A stretch of DNA of 64,000 nt from Bacteroidaceae bacterium (lineage in GTDB: Bacteria; Bacteroidota; Bacteroidia; Bacteroidales; Bacteroidaceae), in the NCBI GenBank assembly GCA_017466325.1, contig JAFTUK010000008.1:55113-119112 (forward strand), read 5' to 3'. This document shows, piece after piece, positions 26,631-36,123 of the stretch. Each line of letters starts with the position of its first letter. Within the stretch, counting starts at the first letter, position 1. Position numbers and translations under genes: made by a program. A model generated the notes under the pieces. The model was not told the origin of the DNA. It worked only from the letters and a program-made list of their open reading frames with translations, and ran no database searches.

Positions 26631-27512
26631 TTAGACCTTATTTCTAATATATCCTCTGAGTTTCTCTTCCCAACCATAATGACTATGAACCATCTGGTAT
26701 CCGGCATTTGCAATAGACATCCTTTCTTGGGGATGAGTCATCAGGCGTATACAAGAGTCTGCTATCGTAGCAGCCTCATCACGTATGATACAGTTCTTGT
26801 CGTCTTCCAGTTCTGGTATTGCACGCGAAATCAATGTTGTCAGCACAACAGGCAACCCAGACCCCATTGCCACCAACACCTTGTTCTGAATTCCTGCAGC
26901 TACACGCACAGGCGCCACTGCCACAGCTGCATCACATATTGTAGCATGCAAATCATCAACAAAGCCTGTTACGACGATATTCTCTGATGCCAGTTCCATT
27001 ATATGCGGTGGTGGCTGTGCTCCTACGATATAGAACTTTGCCTTAGGAATTCTTTTGAGTATCCTGGGAAATATCTCCTGCACAAAGGACAATACTGCAT
27101 CCTGATTCTGTAAAGTACGCATGTTTCCCACAAAAACAATCTTATTTGGGTCGTACTCCTTTTTAATGGATGCTGACACATCAACGCCATTTGTGTGTAC
27201 AACCAAACTGGAATTGTGATTGGAAATGGTACGAAGATACTCTGCATCAGCTTCTGAAACCAGCACATTAACCGGGAAATACATCATGGCATACTGCTCA
27301 GCCCTACGAATCAAATGCCTTTCTATTGCATACACATGTCTCAGCAAGCCATTACCCTTACTTTTTGAACTAAGGGAATATGTCTTTGACAGGGCATCGG
27401 TCATCTCGATAATGGATCGGTCATGCAATTGCAACTCGTCCAAATAAGGCATCATACGCAACAAATGCGCAATATAAATATCCGGTTTCTCCTTTTCTAT
27501 GACAGACTGCAA
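26631..27512 (-). CDS. C-terminal part of a GT4 glycosyltransferase, split from the WecA-GT4 gene by an in-frame stop
   Basis: A 293-residue frame opening at a TTG; the first ATG in frame is at 27455. It holds the middle and C-terminal parts of a GT4 enzyme (IVFVGNMRTLQNQDAVLSF, AVAPVRVAAGIQNKVLVAM, MGSGLPVVLT) but lacks the N-terminal strand. That missing start is the tail of the upstream gene: both frames are the same, separated by one TAA at 27540-27542. Codons between the stop and 27512 read YYSAKYKYL, continuing GT4 sequence. It is therefore probably one gene with a nonsense codon, a read-through, or a sequence error, unless the fragment is translated on its own. Confidence 0.75.
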   Translation of the reverse strand: MQSVIEKEKPDIYIAHLLRMMPYLDELQLHDRSIIEMTDALSKTYSLSSKSKGNGLLRHVYAIERHLIRRAEQYAMMYFPVNVLVSEADAEYLRTISNHNSSLVVHTNGVDVSASIKKEYDPNKIVFVGNMRTLQNQDAVLSFVQEIFPRILKRIPKAKFYIVGAQPPPHIMELASENIVVTGFVDDLHATICDAAVAVAPVRVAAGIQNKVLVAMGSGLPVVLTTLISRAIPELEDDKNCIIRDEAATIADSCIRLMTHPQERMSIANAGYQMVHSHYGWEEKLRGYIRNKV

Positions 27513-27539
27513 CAGATACTTGTACTTTGCAGAATAATA

Positions 27540-28943
27540 TTAACCACACTGCATCGCACGTCCTAAGAAAAGATGTATAACAGATTGCAATAAACTATTG
27601 AAAGGATCACGATGAACGGTATATACCTTGTCATAAATACGCTCTGCCTCAAAAAGCTGCGGAGAACCATTGTCTTCAAAACTGACTAAAACCAATTCAT
27701 AACCTTCGCGTTTTAGTTGTCTTGCAATATTATTGATTCTAAGTACATCACCTCCATTCTCGGGTATTGGAAAACGAGGAGTGAGAATACACACTTTTCT
27801 TGCCACAGCAGCATTCTCGCGGAACCTCTCCTTAAAATTTTCCATTAAAGCCATCGTACTCCTATACTGCACTATGCGTCTGTTCAATATATACATAAAC
27901 ACAACATACAGAGAAACATCAGCAATAAAAATATAGGAAATTTCCCAAGAACATAATGTCAATAGCAGGTTTATCAATATTATTACCAGCACCATCGCCA
28001 GCACACACAACAATGTCAAACGTCCATAAATACCTGCAGACATCAATTTATACTGGATGTGACGCTTATCTGCAGCGAACAGTCGGTCACCTTGAAACAA
28101 CCTCTCCAACACTACACGGAAAAGGTCGATAAAAGGAACAAACAATAGAGACATACAGAGAAGCATACGTTCCTGAACATCAAAACTGCCATTGTCCTCA
28201 TCACATATATATTTTATTGAAAGGTATGCCAATGAAAAACCCAACATCATGGAACCGCTATCGCCCATGAAAGTCTTTGTCCTCTTCTCAATACTTCCAA
28301 ACATATTGTAATGCAGGAATACCGTCAAAGCCCCCACCATGGCAGAAGCTATGTAGCTATATATCAAATTACCAGAGTCAAAAAAGCAGAATCCAAAGCA
28401 TATAAGGCATAGAATTACATACATTGAAGCCAATCCGTCTATACCATCTACCATATTGATTGCATTGACCATAACAACCACAAAGAAAACCGTCAATACA
28501 ACACCGACATATCCAGGAATGGCCTCAATCCACATGAAGCCATGTAAATTACTCAAATACAAATCGCACAAAGGCAGAGATAATGCTGCCAGTATTTGAA
28601 TCACAAATCTGAGTGAAGCTGACAATCCAAATAGGTCATCCAGCAGACCTATCAGATAAACCACCATCACACCGCATCCCAACAACATTGTCCTCGTTTT
28701 GATGCTTTGATCCAAATCTTCACCCTCGTTCATCAATACCATAGACAAGGTCATGCCTATCAAAATGCTTGGCACTAATACCGAACCGCCCAAACTCAGC
28801 ACCTTGTCCTTATTCTCGGAGGAAGTTGCCCTAAGAGCATATAATCCTCTATTGTATGCATGTTTTAACACCCATGGCAGAAGAACCAATGTTGTCAAAG
28901 CTGCGGACGAGAAAGCTATAAGAAGATATAAGAAATGAAGCAT
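27540..28943 (-). CDS. WecA-type phospho-sugar transferase fused to the start of a GT4 glycosyltransferase, ended by premature TAA
   Basis: A 467-residue protein. Residues 1 to about 355 are a polytopic polyprenyl-phosphate HexNAc-1-phosphate transferase of the WecA/MraY family: LDD (101-103), NAINMVDGIDGLA (160-172), GDSGSMMLGF (227-236) and the loop DKRHIQYKL (292-300). It should start repeat synthesis on undecaprenyl phosphate. From about 383 (KVCILTPRFPIPENGGDVLR) it turns into a GT4 N-terminal domain, then stops at GRAMQCG with TAA. The rest of the GT4 follows in the same frame. A WecA with a whole GT4 attached (770 codons) would make the first two sugar steps in one protein. The WecA part is complete and may still work. 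Confidence 0.82.
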   Translation of the reverse strand: MLHFLYLLIAFSSAALTTLVLLPWVLKHAYNRGLYALRATSSENKDKVLSLGGSVLVPSILIGMTLSMVLMNEGEDLDQSIKTRTMLLGCGVMVVYLIGLLDDLFGLSASLRFVIQILAALSLPLCDLYLSNLHGFMWIEAIPGYVGVVLTVFFVVVMVNAINMVDGIDGLASMYVILCLICFGFCFFDSGNLIYSYIASAMVGALTVFLHYNMFGSIEKRTKTFMGDSGSMMLGFSLAYLSIKYICDEDNGSFDVQERMLLCMSLLFVPFIDLFRVVLERLFQGDRLFAADKRHIQYKLMSAGIYGRLTLLCVLAMVLVIILINLLLTLCSWEISYIFIADVSLYVVFMYILNRRIVQYRSTMALMENFKERFRENAAVARKVCILTPRFPIPENGGDVLRINNIARQLKREGYELVLVSFEDNGSPQLFEAERIYDKVYTVHRDPFNSLLQSVIHLFLGRAMQCG

Positions 28944-29083
28944 GATGATACAACTCCTCTGTATAACGTGTACTATATATTTATATATAATAACGAAGCA
29001 TCTGCCTTGTTTATTGTCCTAAATATATAGTTTGTTCCATCAATAATACAAAGTACAATATACACGAACGGTAATATTAATCC

Positions 29084-29518
29084 TTAGTACCTTCTGAAAG
29101 ATAACCTGCCCGTTTCCGCACTACGTAGAATCAATGTTTCATCGGACAGACTCTCTATAGTCATTACTCCATCAAACGGCACACCATATTGTCTCAAAGT
29201 GTCCATCGGCAAAATTTCATCATGCCCATTACCCTTATATTTAACAGGGTCATATATTAGTATCGAAGTATTCCGGTGCTGAAAAGACGACAAAAGGTAT
29301 CCAGAGGACACGGAAAGCTTCTGAAACATCATCATTTGCAATTGGAAACTGTAATATATCTTCATTTCCTTGCCACCAACGACTTCCCCTTCCGGAGATA
29401 CCCATTCGTACATTTGCCATTGTCCGTCCAGACCATCATTGCAATCTACCTTATCACAGGAATATACCAGGTAAAGGACGAGAAACAATATGAAGGATAA
29501 TATTGAATTCTTTTTCAT
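29084..29518 (-). CDS. Small lipoprotein, lipocalin-like (unknown function)
   Basis: The start at 29518 gives 144 residues; an upstream ATG adds only MKSRT. The leader ends in a lipobox, LVYSC (Cys21). The rest is beta-rich (DGQWQMYEWVSPEG, MTIESLSDETLILRS), like the DUF4847/lipocalin-like small lipoproteins of Bacteroidales. It lies between the Wzi-like gene and the WecA fusion. A role in export or surface retention of the polymer is possible but not shown. Confidence 0.65.
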   Translation of the reverse strand: MKKNSILSFILFLVLYLVYSCDKVDCNDGLDGQWQMYEWVSPEGEVVGGKEMKIYYSFQLQMMMFQKLSVSSGYLLSSFQHRNTSILIYDPVKYKGNGHDEILPMDTLRQYGVPFDGVMTIESLSDETLILRSAETGRLSFRRY

Positions 29519-29582
29519 GGTTCTTGATTTCAATCCTATTTATAACAAGCATGCATAGTTCCAAATCTACGGCTACAGCCAA

Positions 29583-31091
29583 CTACCATTGGGTCCTATT
29601 TATCCATCCTCCAAAACGGACTGTCAACATGGCTCCGTTCGAGTTACCCAACAAATTTCCATCATTATGTCCGTAAGATGCGGCAAAGGACAAACCGTGG
29701 CACCATTTGGGACTATATGTGGTTTCCAACAAAATATAATTGGCAGAACGTGGTTCATCAACAGGATTCATATATGTTCCCAGGCTAAGCTGATGCGTAT
29801 ACATCATCCTCCACGACCATTCTTCAGAGGGGTTGCCCATAAGGCCTATATGATGGACACGTACACGATTGTGCCATGGGGACAAATTCCCGGCATGACC
29901 AAAATAGTTATTGTAGACAGGAGAAAGCAACAATGGATTACCCATGACAAATCCTCCCATCTGCCATGAACCATATATATGATTATTGTAATACTCGTCC
30001 CTCGCACTTATCTGCTGTGGATTCTCCTCTGTCTTATCATGATATATCGGTCCGGACTGATGCATAGTGGTATTGTATTCGTACACCATCGTGGAGAGCA
30101 ATGGATTCTGAGGGAGTTTAACCTCCAAACCTAAAAGCATATCCTTCCAGCCATATTGGAAAAACATTTGGCTATGGTCCTCAAACATATGTTCCATATA
30201 AAACCCTATGTCCCAATCCCTCTTAAGCCAGTCAAGACGCAAATGCCATGAACCAACGTGATTTCCGGCCGCATTGGCATAATTCTCATCGTTTACATCT
30301 CCGCCTCCCGGCAAAAAAGCAGTCCAAAGATTGCCTCCCAGATTTATACCTTGTGCTAACGCGCCACCTCCATATTGATTTAGGTTCCATCCAGTACCTC
30401 CGAATTGGCATGCCATTTCTAAGCCACCTGTTACTTCTAAGGGGAACCGTTCTCTGTTGCCTAATCTAATAAACAATGCCTTGGAATGGAACATACTTCC
30501 ATTCGTATATATATTGTCTGTACCTGCGTTAAATTTCTTTTGCCACATGGCATCGGTATACCATCCGTATGCGATATGTCCCTTGAATGAAAAGATTCCT
30601 TTTGTTCCGGGGATAGACCAAAAATCTGGCATTTCTAATCTTACCTGTGGCAATGGACGAGCATTCATTCCGAGCGTCACCCCCCCCGTTGATAAATATG
30701 GATTCTTTAGTTCAGGCACACGCTCCTTTTGACCAAGGCTTAAACGCAACATCTTCCATTCTATGTCGGCATAAGCCTGCTGGATGCAAAAGTAACCATT
30801 TTCTCCGTTTATCGGTGAGGCGAAATCCACACCATAGCCCATACGCCAGAACCAAAGTGAATCTGTTTCAACTGTGCGCCATAATGCCACACGGGCAAGT
30901 CCACTAAAGTTATCTGTCGTGCCAAGTCCATAACGATTGTTCGTAAACCAAAATGGAGCATTGTCACCACCTCCTGCTGTCCCCTGCGCTGTAAACGAAT
31001 ATTGCACGTTCTCACTCAAACGGGACAATTGCGCCCTCATACACATTATGGAGCACAAGAAAAAACATATTATGGCTATCCTTCTCATCAT
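29583..31091 (-). CDS. Wzi-like outer-membrane barrel (capsule assembly)
   Basis: A 502-residue outer-membrane protein with a signal peptide (1-20, CMRAQ) and amphipathic strands throughout, typical of the capsule assembly Wzi family in Bacteroidetes: WFTNNRYGLGTT near the start, SLGQKERVPELKNPYLSTGG and a final TVRFGGWINRTQW ending in an aromatic residue. In Escherichia coli Wzi anchors group 1 capsule at the surface. Here it fits surface attachment of the ManNAcA-containing polymer. It follows the PorZ-like gene by 14 bases. Confidence 0.78.
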   Translation of the reverse strand: MMRRIAIICFFLCSIMCMRAQLSRLSENVQYSFTAQGTAGGGDNAPFWFTNNRYGLGTTDNFSGLARVALWRTVETDSLWFWRMGYGVDFASPINGENGYFCIQQAYADIEWKMLRLSLGQKERVPELKNPYLSTGGVTLGMNARPLPQVRLEMPDFWSIPGTKGIFSFKGHIAYGWYTDAMWQKKFNAGTDNIYTNGSMFHSKALFIRLGNRERFPLEVTGGLEMACQFGGTGWNLNQYGGGALAQGINLGGNLWTAFLPGGGDVNDENYANAAGNHVGSWHLRLDWLKRDWDIGFYMEHMFEDHSQMFFQYGWKDMLLGLEVKLPQNPLLSTMVYEYNTTMHQSGPIYHDKTEENPQQISARDEYYNNHIYGSWQMGGFVMGNPLLLSPVYNNYFGHAGNLSPWHNRVRVHHIGLMGNPSEEWSWRMMYTHQLSLGTYMNPVDEPRSANYILLETTYSPKWCHGLSFAASYGHNDGNLLGNSNGAMLTVRFGGWINRTQW

Positions 31092-31105
31092 CTAATATAA
31101 CAGAA

Positions 31106-33466
31106 TTACCTTAGGACAACAATACGGCTTACAACTGTTTGGCCGGCGTCCTCCGTATTACACACGACATGATACACACCACTGGAGACACGTTTGCCAT
31201 CAACATTACAACAATTCCAGCGTACACTTCCTCCGATACTTTTTGTTCCCCAAACAACCTGTCCTGAGGAACTAACGATTTTCACTTCTGCTCCATCCGT
31301 AAGTCCTTGGATAGTTACTACCGCATTGGCATTAGGTCTGACAGGATTGGGGAAAACTTTCACTGTGTTCTCAGAAAGTGTAGTTTCTGCTTTAACAACT
31401 TCCTCACCATAACTACATAGTCCCAAATCAGTGCCAAACATTACCACACCTGTTTTAGGATTCACAGCAATACTGTGTATATTATCTGAGAGCAAATGCG
31501 AATTTTCCTTTGTAAAATGATATATCGTTTCCTGCCCGTCATGACTGACGAGATATACACCATCTCCGCGAGTTCCTATCCACTTGCGGTTAGATGGGTC
31601 CACTGCTATACATGTAACATGCACACCTGCCAACAAGTAATCAGCGAAACCACTTCCGTCGTTTCGGTTACGCTTAATCTGGTGAAAGCGGAAGTCAGCC
31701 TCAAACCAATCTTGCGGTCGGGTTATCACAAAGAGCCCCTCATTTGTGCCACACCAGATTTGATTATCTTTGTCCTCTGCCATGCAATAAAACTGGGAAG
31801 GCATAACCGTTGTTCCGTCTTGGTTAGTTATTGTTTTTCGGAGAAGATGTTGGTCATCATCCTGCAAATTCAATGTACCGCCTGTATCAAAACCAAAGAA
31901 ACCACGCTTATCTCCTCCATATGTAACCATGAAATTAATACCTTGGGAACTGAACAAGTATTGGAACACATTCTCCGACTCGACAATTTCAGGGTAGTAC
32001 AATGACATCCACTTGCCATTGGGCCGCATAATGCGCACGATAGTATCCGTCTGCTGGTTTGCCATCCACAAATTGCCTTTGTCGTCATACTGCAGTGCGG
32101 TACACGTACAGTAATTCCAGGGGGACGTTGTGTTTACATCGATACATTGAAGAGGAGAATTTCCGTAATTGTACAAACCTACAAACGTTACTGCACCATC
32201 CTCATCCAAACGATATTCATGCAAACCATTACGATAGACGGCACCATAAAAATGATTGGCATCTGTGGGGTCTTGAACCAAATCCACTGCATTGTAGTGA
32301 GATAAATGAGGGTATTCACTCTTCGGCCTTATTTCATCAAATAAAGTCCAATGAGGCAGCATGCCATTGTCCTCCATATACATAAACGTTACAGGATAAT
32401 AGGATGCCATTTGCGTATTTATACCTCCAGCAACGAGCAAGCGACTCCCCTCATACCTTATATGGTAAAATAAATCCCTGCTCGGAGAATTTATGCTGAT
32501 TACCTGGGAGGGATTTATAAAATGATTATCATACAAATCATAACTCCTTACACCATGGATACCTTCTGCCACATAGTACTTATTATCGATACACGTAACA
32601 TCATATATCGGAAAATCGAGACTAAACTGGATATTATTCCATCTACTTGTATACTCTCCCTTATATATATATATACGTGTGGACATGCCAAACATCAACA
32701 TGTCATCAGTCGAGGTCATATATGGAATTCTGTTGGGGAGGATATTTAGAAACTTACCGCTTAATTCTATCTCGTCAATCCCCAGTTCTTTACGTCCGAA
32801 CAAATGAGAATCATATACGGCTAATTCCAAATATACCTGACTGCTAATTGGAGCATCCCAAACAGACTTGTCGTGCAAGTTACTTGAAACTGGTGTTTTA
32901 TAGAGTCCCTTATCTGTGGCAATATATAAGAATTCACCGACTTCTGCCATAGAATAGACCTTCATTCCTGTTGTCTGATATGTTTCTGCAATTACCGCAT
33001 TCTCCATATCTAACTCTATTATAGACTTATCCGTACATATGTAGACATAGTTGGCAGAGTGGCACAAGCCATTGACCATACCACCAAGGATAGAGTGCTC
33101 CTTCAAAGCAGAAACATTTACCACAGCATCCTCTGCATCCAGCATATCTATGTTACCTGTACTATAAATCAGCAGTAACCTTCCTGTTGCTTCATTGTAT
33201 GAGATGCGTGCTATTTCCTTGTCATTAAGTTCATTCAAGCAATCATATGTCTTCACGCTACCGTCCTCGACATCATACCGTACAAGATTTCCCGTATTGG
33301 ATTGTATCGTACCACAACCCTTCATTATACAATATAGGTAGTTATCCGCAGCTTCAACTTGAACCGCCTCTCTATAAGCGGGGTACACCTGCCACCTCTC
33401 GTTTTGCGAATACGAGAAGAGGCAGGTGTTAATAAATAGAACGATAAATAAAATTATACGATGCAT
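31106..33466 (-). CDS. PorZ-like type IX secretion protein
   Basis: A 786-residue protein with a signal peptide (1-20). It begins with the PorZ-type pattern (RWQVYPAYREAVQVEAADNYLYCI; LVRYDVEDGSVKTYDCLNELND; LLLIYSTGNIDML) and holds two beta-propeller regions, the second with two-component-propeller repeats such as IWCGTNEGLFVI, WIGTRGDGVYLV and VMFGTDLGLCSY. The last about 75 residues (VKVFPNPVRPNANAVVTI to the end) are a type IX sorting domain. In Porphyromonas gingivalis PorZ is part of the surface attachment complex that links cargo to A-LPS. Its ATG overlaps the kinase stop (TAATG), so it is made together with the polysaccharide kinase. Confidence 0.8.
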   Translation of the reverse strand: MHRIILFIVLFINTCLFSYSQNERWQVYPAYREAVQVEAADNYLYCIMKGCGTIQSNTGNLVRYDVEDGSVKTYDCLNELNDKEIARISYNEATGRLLLIYSTGNIDMLDAEDAVVNVSALKEHSILGGMVNGLCHSANYVYICTDKSIIELDMENAVIAETYQTTGMKVYSMAEVGEFLYIATDKGLYKTPVSSNLHDKSVWDAPISSQVYLELAVYDSHLFGRKELGIDEIELSGKFLNILPNRIPYMTSTDDMLMFGMSTRIYIYKGEYTSRWNNIQFSLDFPIYDVTCIDNKYYVAEGIHGVRSYDLYDNHFINPSQVISINSPSRDLFYHIRYEGSRLLVAGGINTQMASYYPVTFMYMEDNGMLPHWTLFDEIRPKSEYPHLSHYNAVDLVQDPTDANHFYGAVYRNGLHEYRLDEDGAVTFVGLYNYGNSPLQCIDVNTTSPWNYCTCTALQYDDKGNLWMANQQTDTIVRIMRPNGKWMSLYYPEIVESENVFQYLFSSQGINFMVTYGGDKRGFFGFDTGGTLNLQDDDQHLLRKTITNQDGTTVMPSQFYCMAEDKDNQIWCGTNEGLFVITRPQDWFEADFRFHQIKRNRNDGSGFADYLLAGVHVTCIAVDPSNRKWIGTRGDGVYLVSHDGQETIYHFTKENSHLLSDNIHSIAVNPKTGVVMFGTDLGLCSYGEEVVKAETTLSENTVKVFPNPVRPNANAVVTIQGLTDGAEVKIVSSSGQVVWGTKSIGGSVRWNCCNVDGKRVSSGVYHVVCNTEDAGQTVVSRIVVLR

Positions 33467-35943
33467 TATTTTTCTACATGTACCTTGCCATTGTCCTTTC
33501 CTGGACCATGTCCATAATGACCGTAAACACCATAATGGCCATACTTACTATACTTATTGTACTTTCCGTACTTACCATACTTTCCGTACTTACCATAGCC
33601 ATAATAGTATCCATATTTACGCTTACGCAAATCCATGCCATTAAGAACGACGTTACATTTAGGCAGCTTGTTCTCAGAGGCGATGCTGTTTATCAACTCA
33701 AAATTGGCCTTGGGGCTATAGTCTGCACGGACAACGAATAAAGTTACGTTAGCCAGACGGCCTATATTAAGCGTATCAGAAACCAAACCAACAGGAGGAG
33801 TATCCAATATTACATAATCGTACTTTGTGCACAAATATTCAACACCTTCTTTCAGCAAAGAACTACTCAACAATTCTGCTGGGTTGGGGGGGATAATACC
33901 GGCGGGCAACACATCCATGTTAGCATTAACTCCAGAAGGTGTTATCTGGGCCTCCAACAAATCAAAATCTGCCCTACTACCACCCAAGAAATTAACAATA
34001 CCGCGTTTGTCAGCCTTCAAACCGAACAAATTCACCAACTGGGGTTTACGTATATCCAAACCCACCACCAGCACCTTCTTACCCAACAAGGCAAAAGACA
34101 TTGCTAGGTTAGTTGCGACAAATGTTTTGCCTTCTCCAGGTATACATGACGTAGCCAAGATTACCTTTTCTTCTGGTTTAAGCACAAAACCCATGTTTGT
34201 TCGCAATCCGCGGAATGCCTCTTCCATCATATCATTGCGATTCTCACGGACAACAACTGAACGCTGTCCTGCATCCAATTCATGGGAGAATGGAATATCT
34301 GATAAAATGGGGAGTTTTGTCAATGCTTCAATATCGTCACGTCCTTCAATACGGAAACGCAATAGACTCAGACACATCAGCAAACCAATTGGGAAAACAA
34401 AACCAAATCCGAAAGCTGCGACCCATATCATTTTGTTCTTGGGGCTTACCTTACCCATTACCATGGGCTCATCAATTAGACGCGCCTTTGAAGCAGTACT
34501 ATACAATTGGATATAGTTTTCTTCACGTTTCTGCAACAATGTCAAATACAAATCTGCCTTCAATGTCTGCTGACGGCCTATGTTGTTCAAAACGCGTTCC
34601 TGAGTAGGAGTCTGAGAAATCCTATTTGAATACAATCTATACTGATCCTCCAAACTCTTCTTCTTTATCTCCATATTATTATATAGACTGGACATATTAG
34701 AGCGAATAGCAGGCCACATATCAGACACTTCTTGTGTAATCTGCACAACCATGGGATTCACCTCACTACTGCCCTTCATATATCTGTTGCGTCTGAGAAC
34801 CAAATCATTGTACTTGGAAATAGTATTCACCAACGAAGTTTCCTTTAACCCCAAGTTTGCCGGCAAAGTCTGCAAATAATTAGATGGATTGTCCATGTAA
34901 TCCATTAAAGATTTCAGCAGTGACAATTGAGTTTGCGCTTCAACCATTTCTTTCTGGTAATTTGTTGTGTTGGTCAAAGCAGTCGTTGCATCGTTCGAAA
35001 GGTTTATCAGTTCATTATTACGTTTATAAGCCTCCATGCTACCTTCAGTCTCATCCAACTCGGCACGTATCTTATCCAAGCGCTCCGCTATAAACTCCTC
35101 CGTCTTACGGGCAACCTCATTCTTATCTTCATTGGCATCTTCGTTATAGCAGTCTACGAGTTCTCGCAGATAATCCAACGAGCGTCTCTTGTCCGTATCA
35201 ACAAAACTCACATTTGCCACAGTAGTAGTTTTTGTGGTCGCTGACGCATTTAGTCTACGGGCATAAGCTCGGCCAACATTCTTAGGAGAAAGAATTGTTA
35301 CGAACAACTTTGTGTCATCCTTGAATTCAAAACCAGGATTCTGATGGAAGATCAATTGACCAAAAGGAGAATTGATATGGGCGGGGAACTCCTTCAGTTC
35401 CTCACTTAACGTGATTTTTTCCGGGTCCTCTTCATCAAAACGTCCCTCAACGCGTATCGGGCCATTCTTTTTCTTGGTCAGTGTCAAAAAGATGGGGGAT
35501 GCAAGCGATTCCAAACGTCCCTCTTCCAAATCAACAAGCACAGGACTTGTCTTGTAGAGTTCACGATCACGCACACGACCTTCCTGGACATAAGTGACAT
35601 ACAGTTTCAGTCGCTTGACAGCTCGTGTTGACACTGTCGCACTACGGATAATCTCCAACTCATTATCAAAACCGTTAGAATTGGACAACAAGCCCATCTC
35701 ATCTAACGCCATGCCATATCCCCGTGGGTTTTGCTCAGAATCCTTAACCAAAACCTTCATTGAAGCGGAATACAGCTCTGTCGCATATCGCAAATACACG
35801 AATGCGGCACACATGCAAATAAAGACAGAGAGCAATACCCAATGCCAATTCAAATAGAAGATTGTCCAAATCGTGCGCAAATTGAAGATACTCTTCTTCT
35901 CTTCTTCACCATTAAGAAGTTCTTTCTCGTTTAACTCTGACAT
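33466..35943 (-). CDS. Wzc-type polysaccharide co-polymerase and tyrosine autokinase
   Basis: The start at 35943 (MSELNEKELL) gives 825 residues; an upstream start adds a non-conserved run. A membrane helix lies near residue 35-55, followed by a long periplasmic coiled-coil part with GNVR-type region and a second helix near 510-530 (WVAAFGFGFVFPIGLLMCL). The cytoplasmic BY-kinase has Walker A CIPGEGKTFVATN (about 597-610), Walker A' VVGLDIRKPQL and Walker B YVILDTPPVGLVSD. The C-terminus has 14 tyrosines in 35 residues, mostly KYG triplets. It controls chain length and export by phosphorylation cycling. First gene of the minus arm, with a -7 box 63 bases upstream. Confidence 0.92.
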   Translation of the reverse strand: MSELNEKELLNGEEEKKSIFNLRTIWTIFYLNWHWVLLSVFICMCAAFVYLRYATELYSASMKVLVKDSEQNPRGYGMALDEMGLLSNSNGFDNELEIIRSATVSTRAVKRLKLYVTYVQEGRVRDRELYKTSPVLVDLEEGRLESLASPIFLTLTKKKNGPIRVEGRFDEEDPEKITLSEELKEFPAHINSPFGQLIFHQNPGFEFKDDTKLFVTILSPKNVGRAYARRLNASATTKTTTVANVSFVDTDKRRSLDYLRELVDCYNEDANEDKNEVARKTEEFIAERLDKIRAELDETEGSMEAYKRNNELINLSNDATTALTNTTNYQKEMVEAQTQLSLLKSLMDYMDNPSNYLQTLPANLGLKETSLVNTISKYNDLVLRRNRYMKGSSEVNPMVVQITQEVSDMWPAIRSNMSSLYNNMEIKKKSLEDQYRLYSNRISQTPTQERVLNNIGRQQTLKADLYLTLLQKREENYIQLYSTASKARLIDEPMVMGKVSPKNKMIWVAAFGFGFVFPIGLLMCLSLLRFRIEGRDDIEALTKLPILSDIPFSHELDAGQRSVVVRENRNDMMEEAFRGLRTNMGFVLKPEEKVILATSCIPGEGKTFVATNLAMSFALLGKKVLVVGLDIRKPQLVNLFGLKADKRGIVNFLGGSRADFDLLEAQITPSGVNANMDVLPAGIIPPNPAELLSSSLLKEGVEYLCTKYDYVILDTPPVGLVSDTLNIGRLANVTLFVVRADYSPKANFELINSIASENKLPKCNVVLNGMDLRKRKYGYYYGYGKYGKYGKYGKYNKYSKYGHYGVYGHYGHGPGKDNGKVHVEK

Positions 35944-36005
35944 ATTTTTAATGTTTATTATTATTATCGGACACAACAATTGCCTATACGGCACATTTTA
36001 GGCAA

Positions 36006-36013
36006 CAAATATA
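36006..36013 (-). promoter_or_regulatory. -7 promoter box of the minus-strand polysaccharide arm
   Basis: TATATTTG on the minus strand matches TAnnTTTG; the kinase ATG follows 62 bases later. The -33 region has no clear TTG. Confidence 0.5.
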
Positions 36014-36108
36014 CAACTTTATTTTTTATTGCAGCAGTATTCTGGGACAAAATACTCCACATTATATAAAAAACACTTATCATTAGGCAAATAACCAGAA
36101 ATTATTAA

Positions 36109-36116
36109 TATCTTTG
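36109..36116 (+). promoter_or_regulatory. -7 promoter box next to the 36124 start
   Basis: TATCTTTG matches the consensus but lies only 7 bases before the ATG at 36124, so the message would start at or almost at the start codon. Confidence 0.5.
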
Positions 36117-36123
36117 CCAAATA

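Noticed and set aside
33513-33612. Possible CRISPR-like array from repeated TACTTTCCGTACTTACCA words
   Set aside because: The units are contiguous coding triplets for KYG with no spacers.
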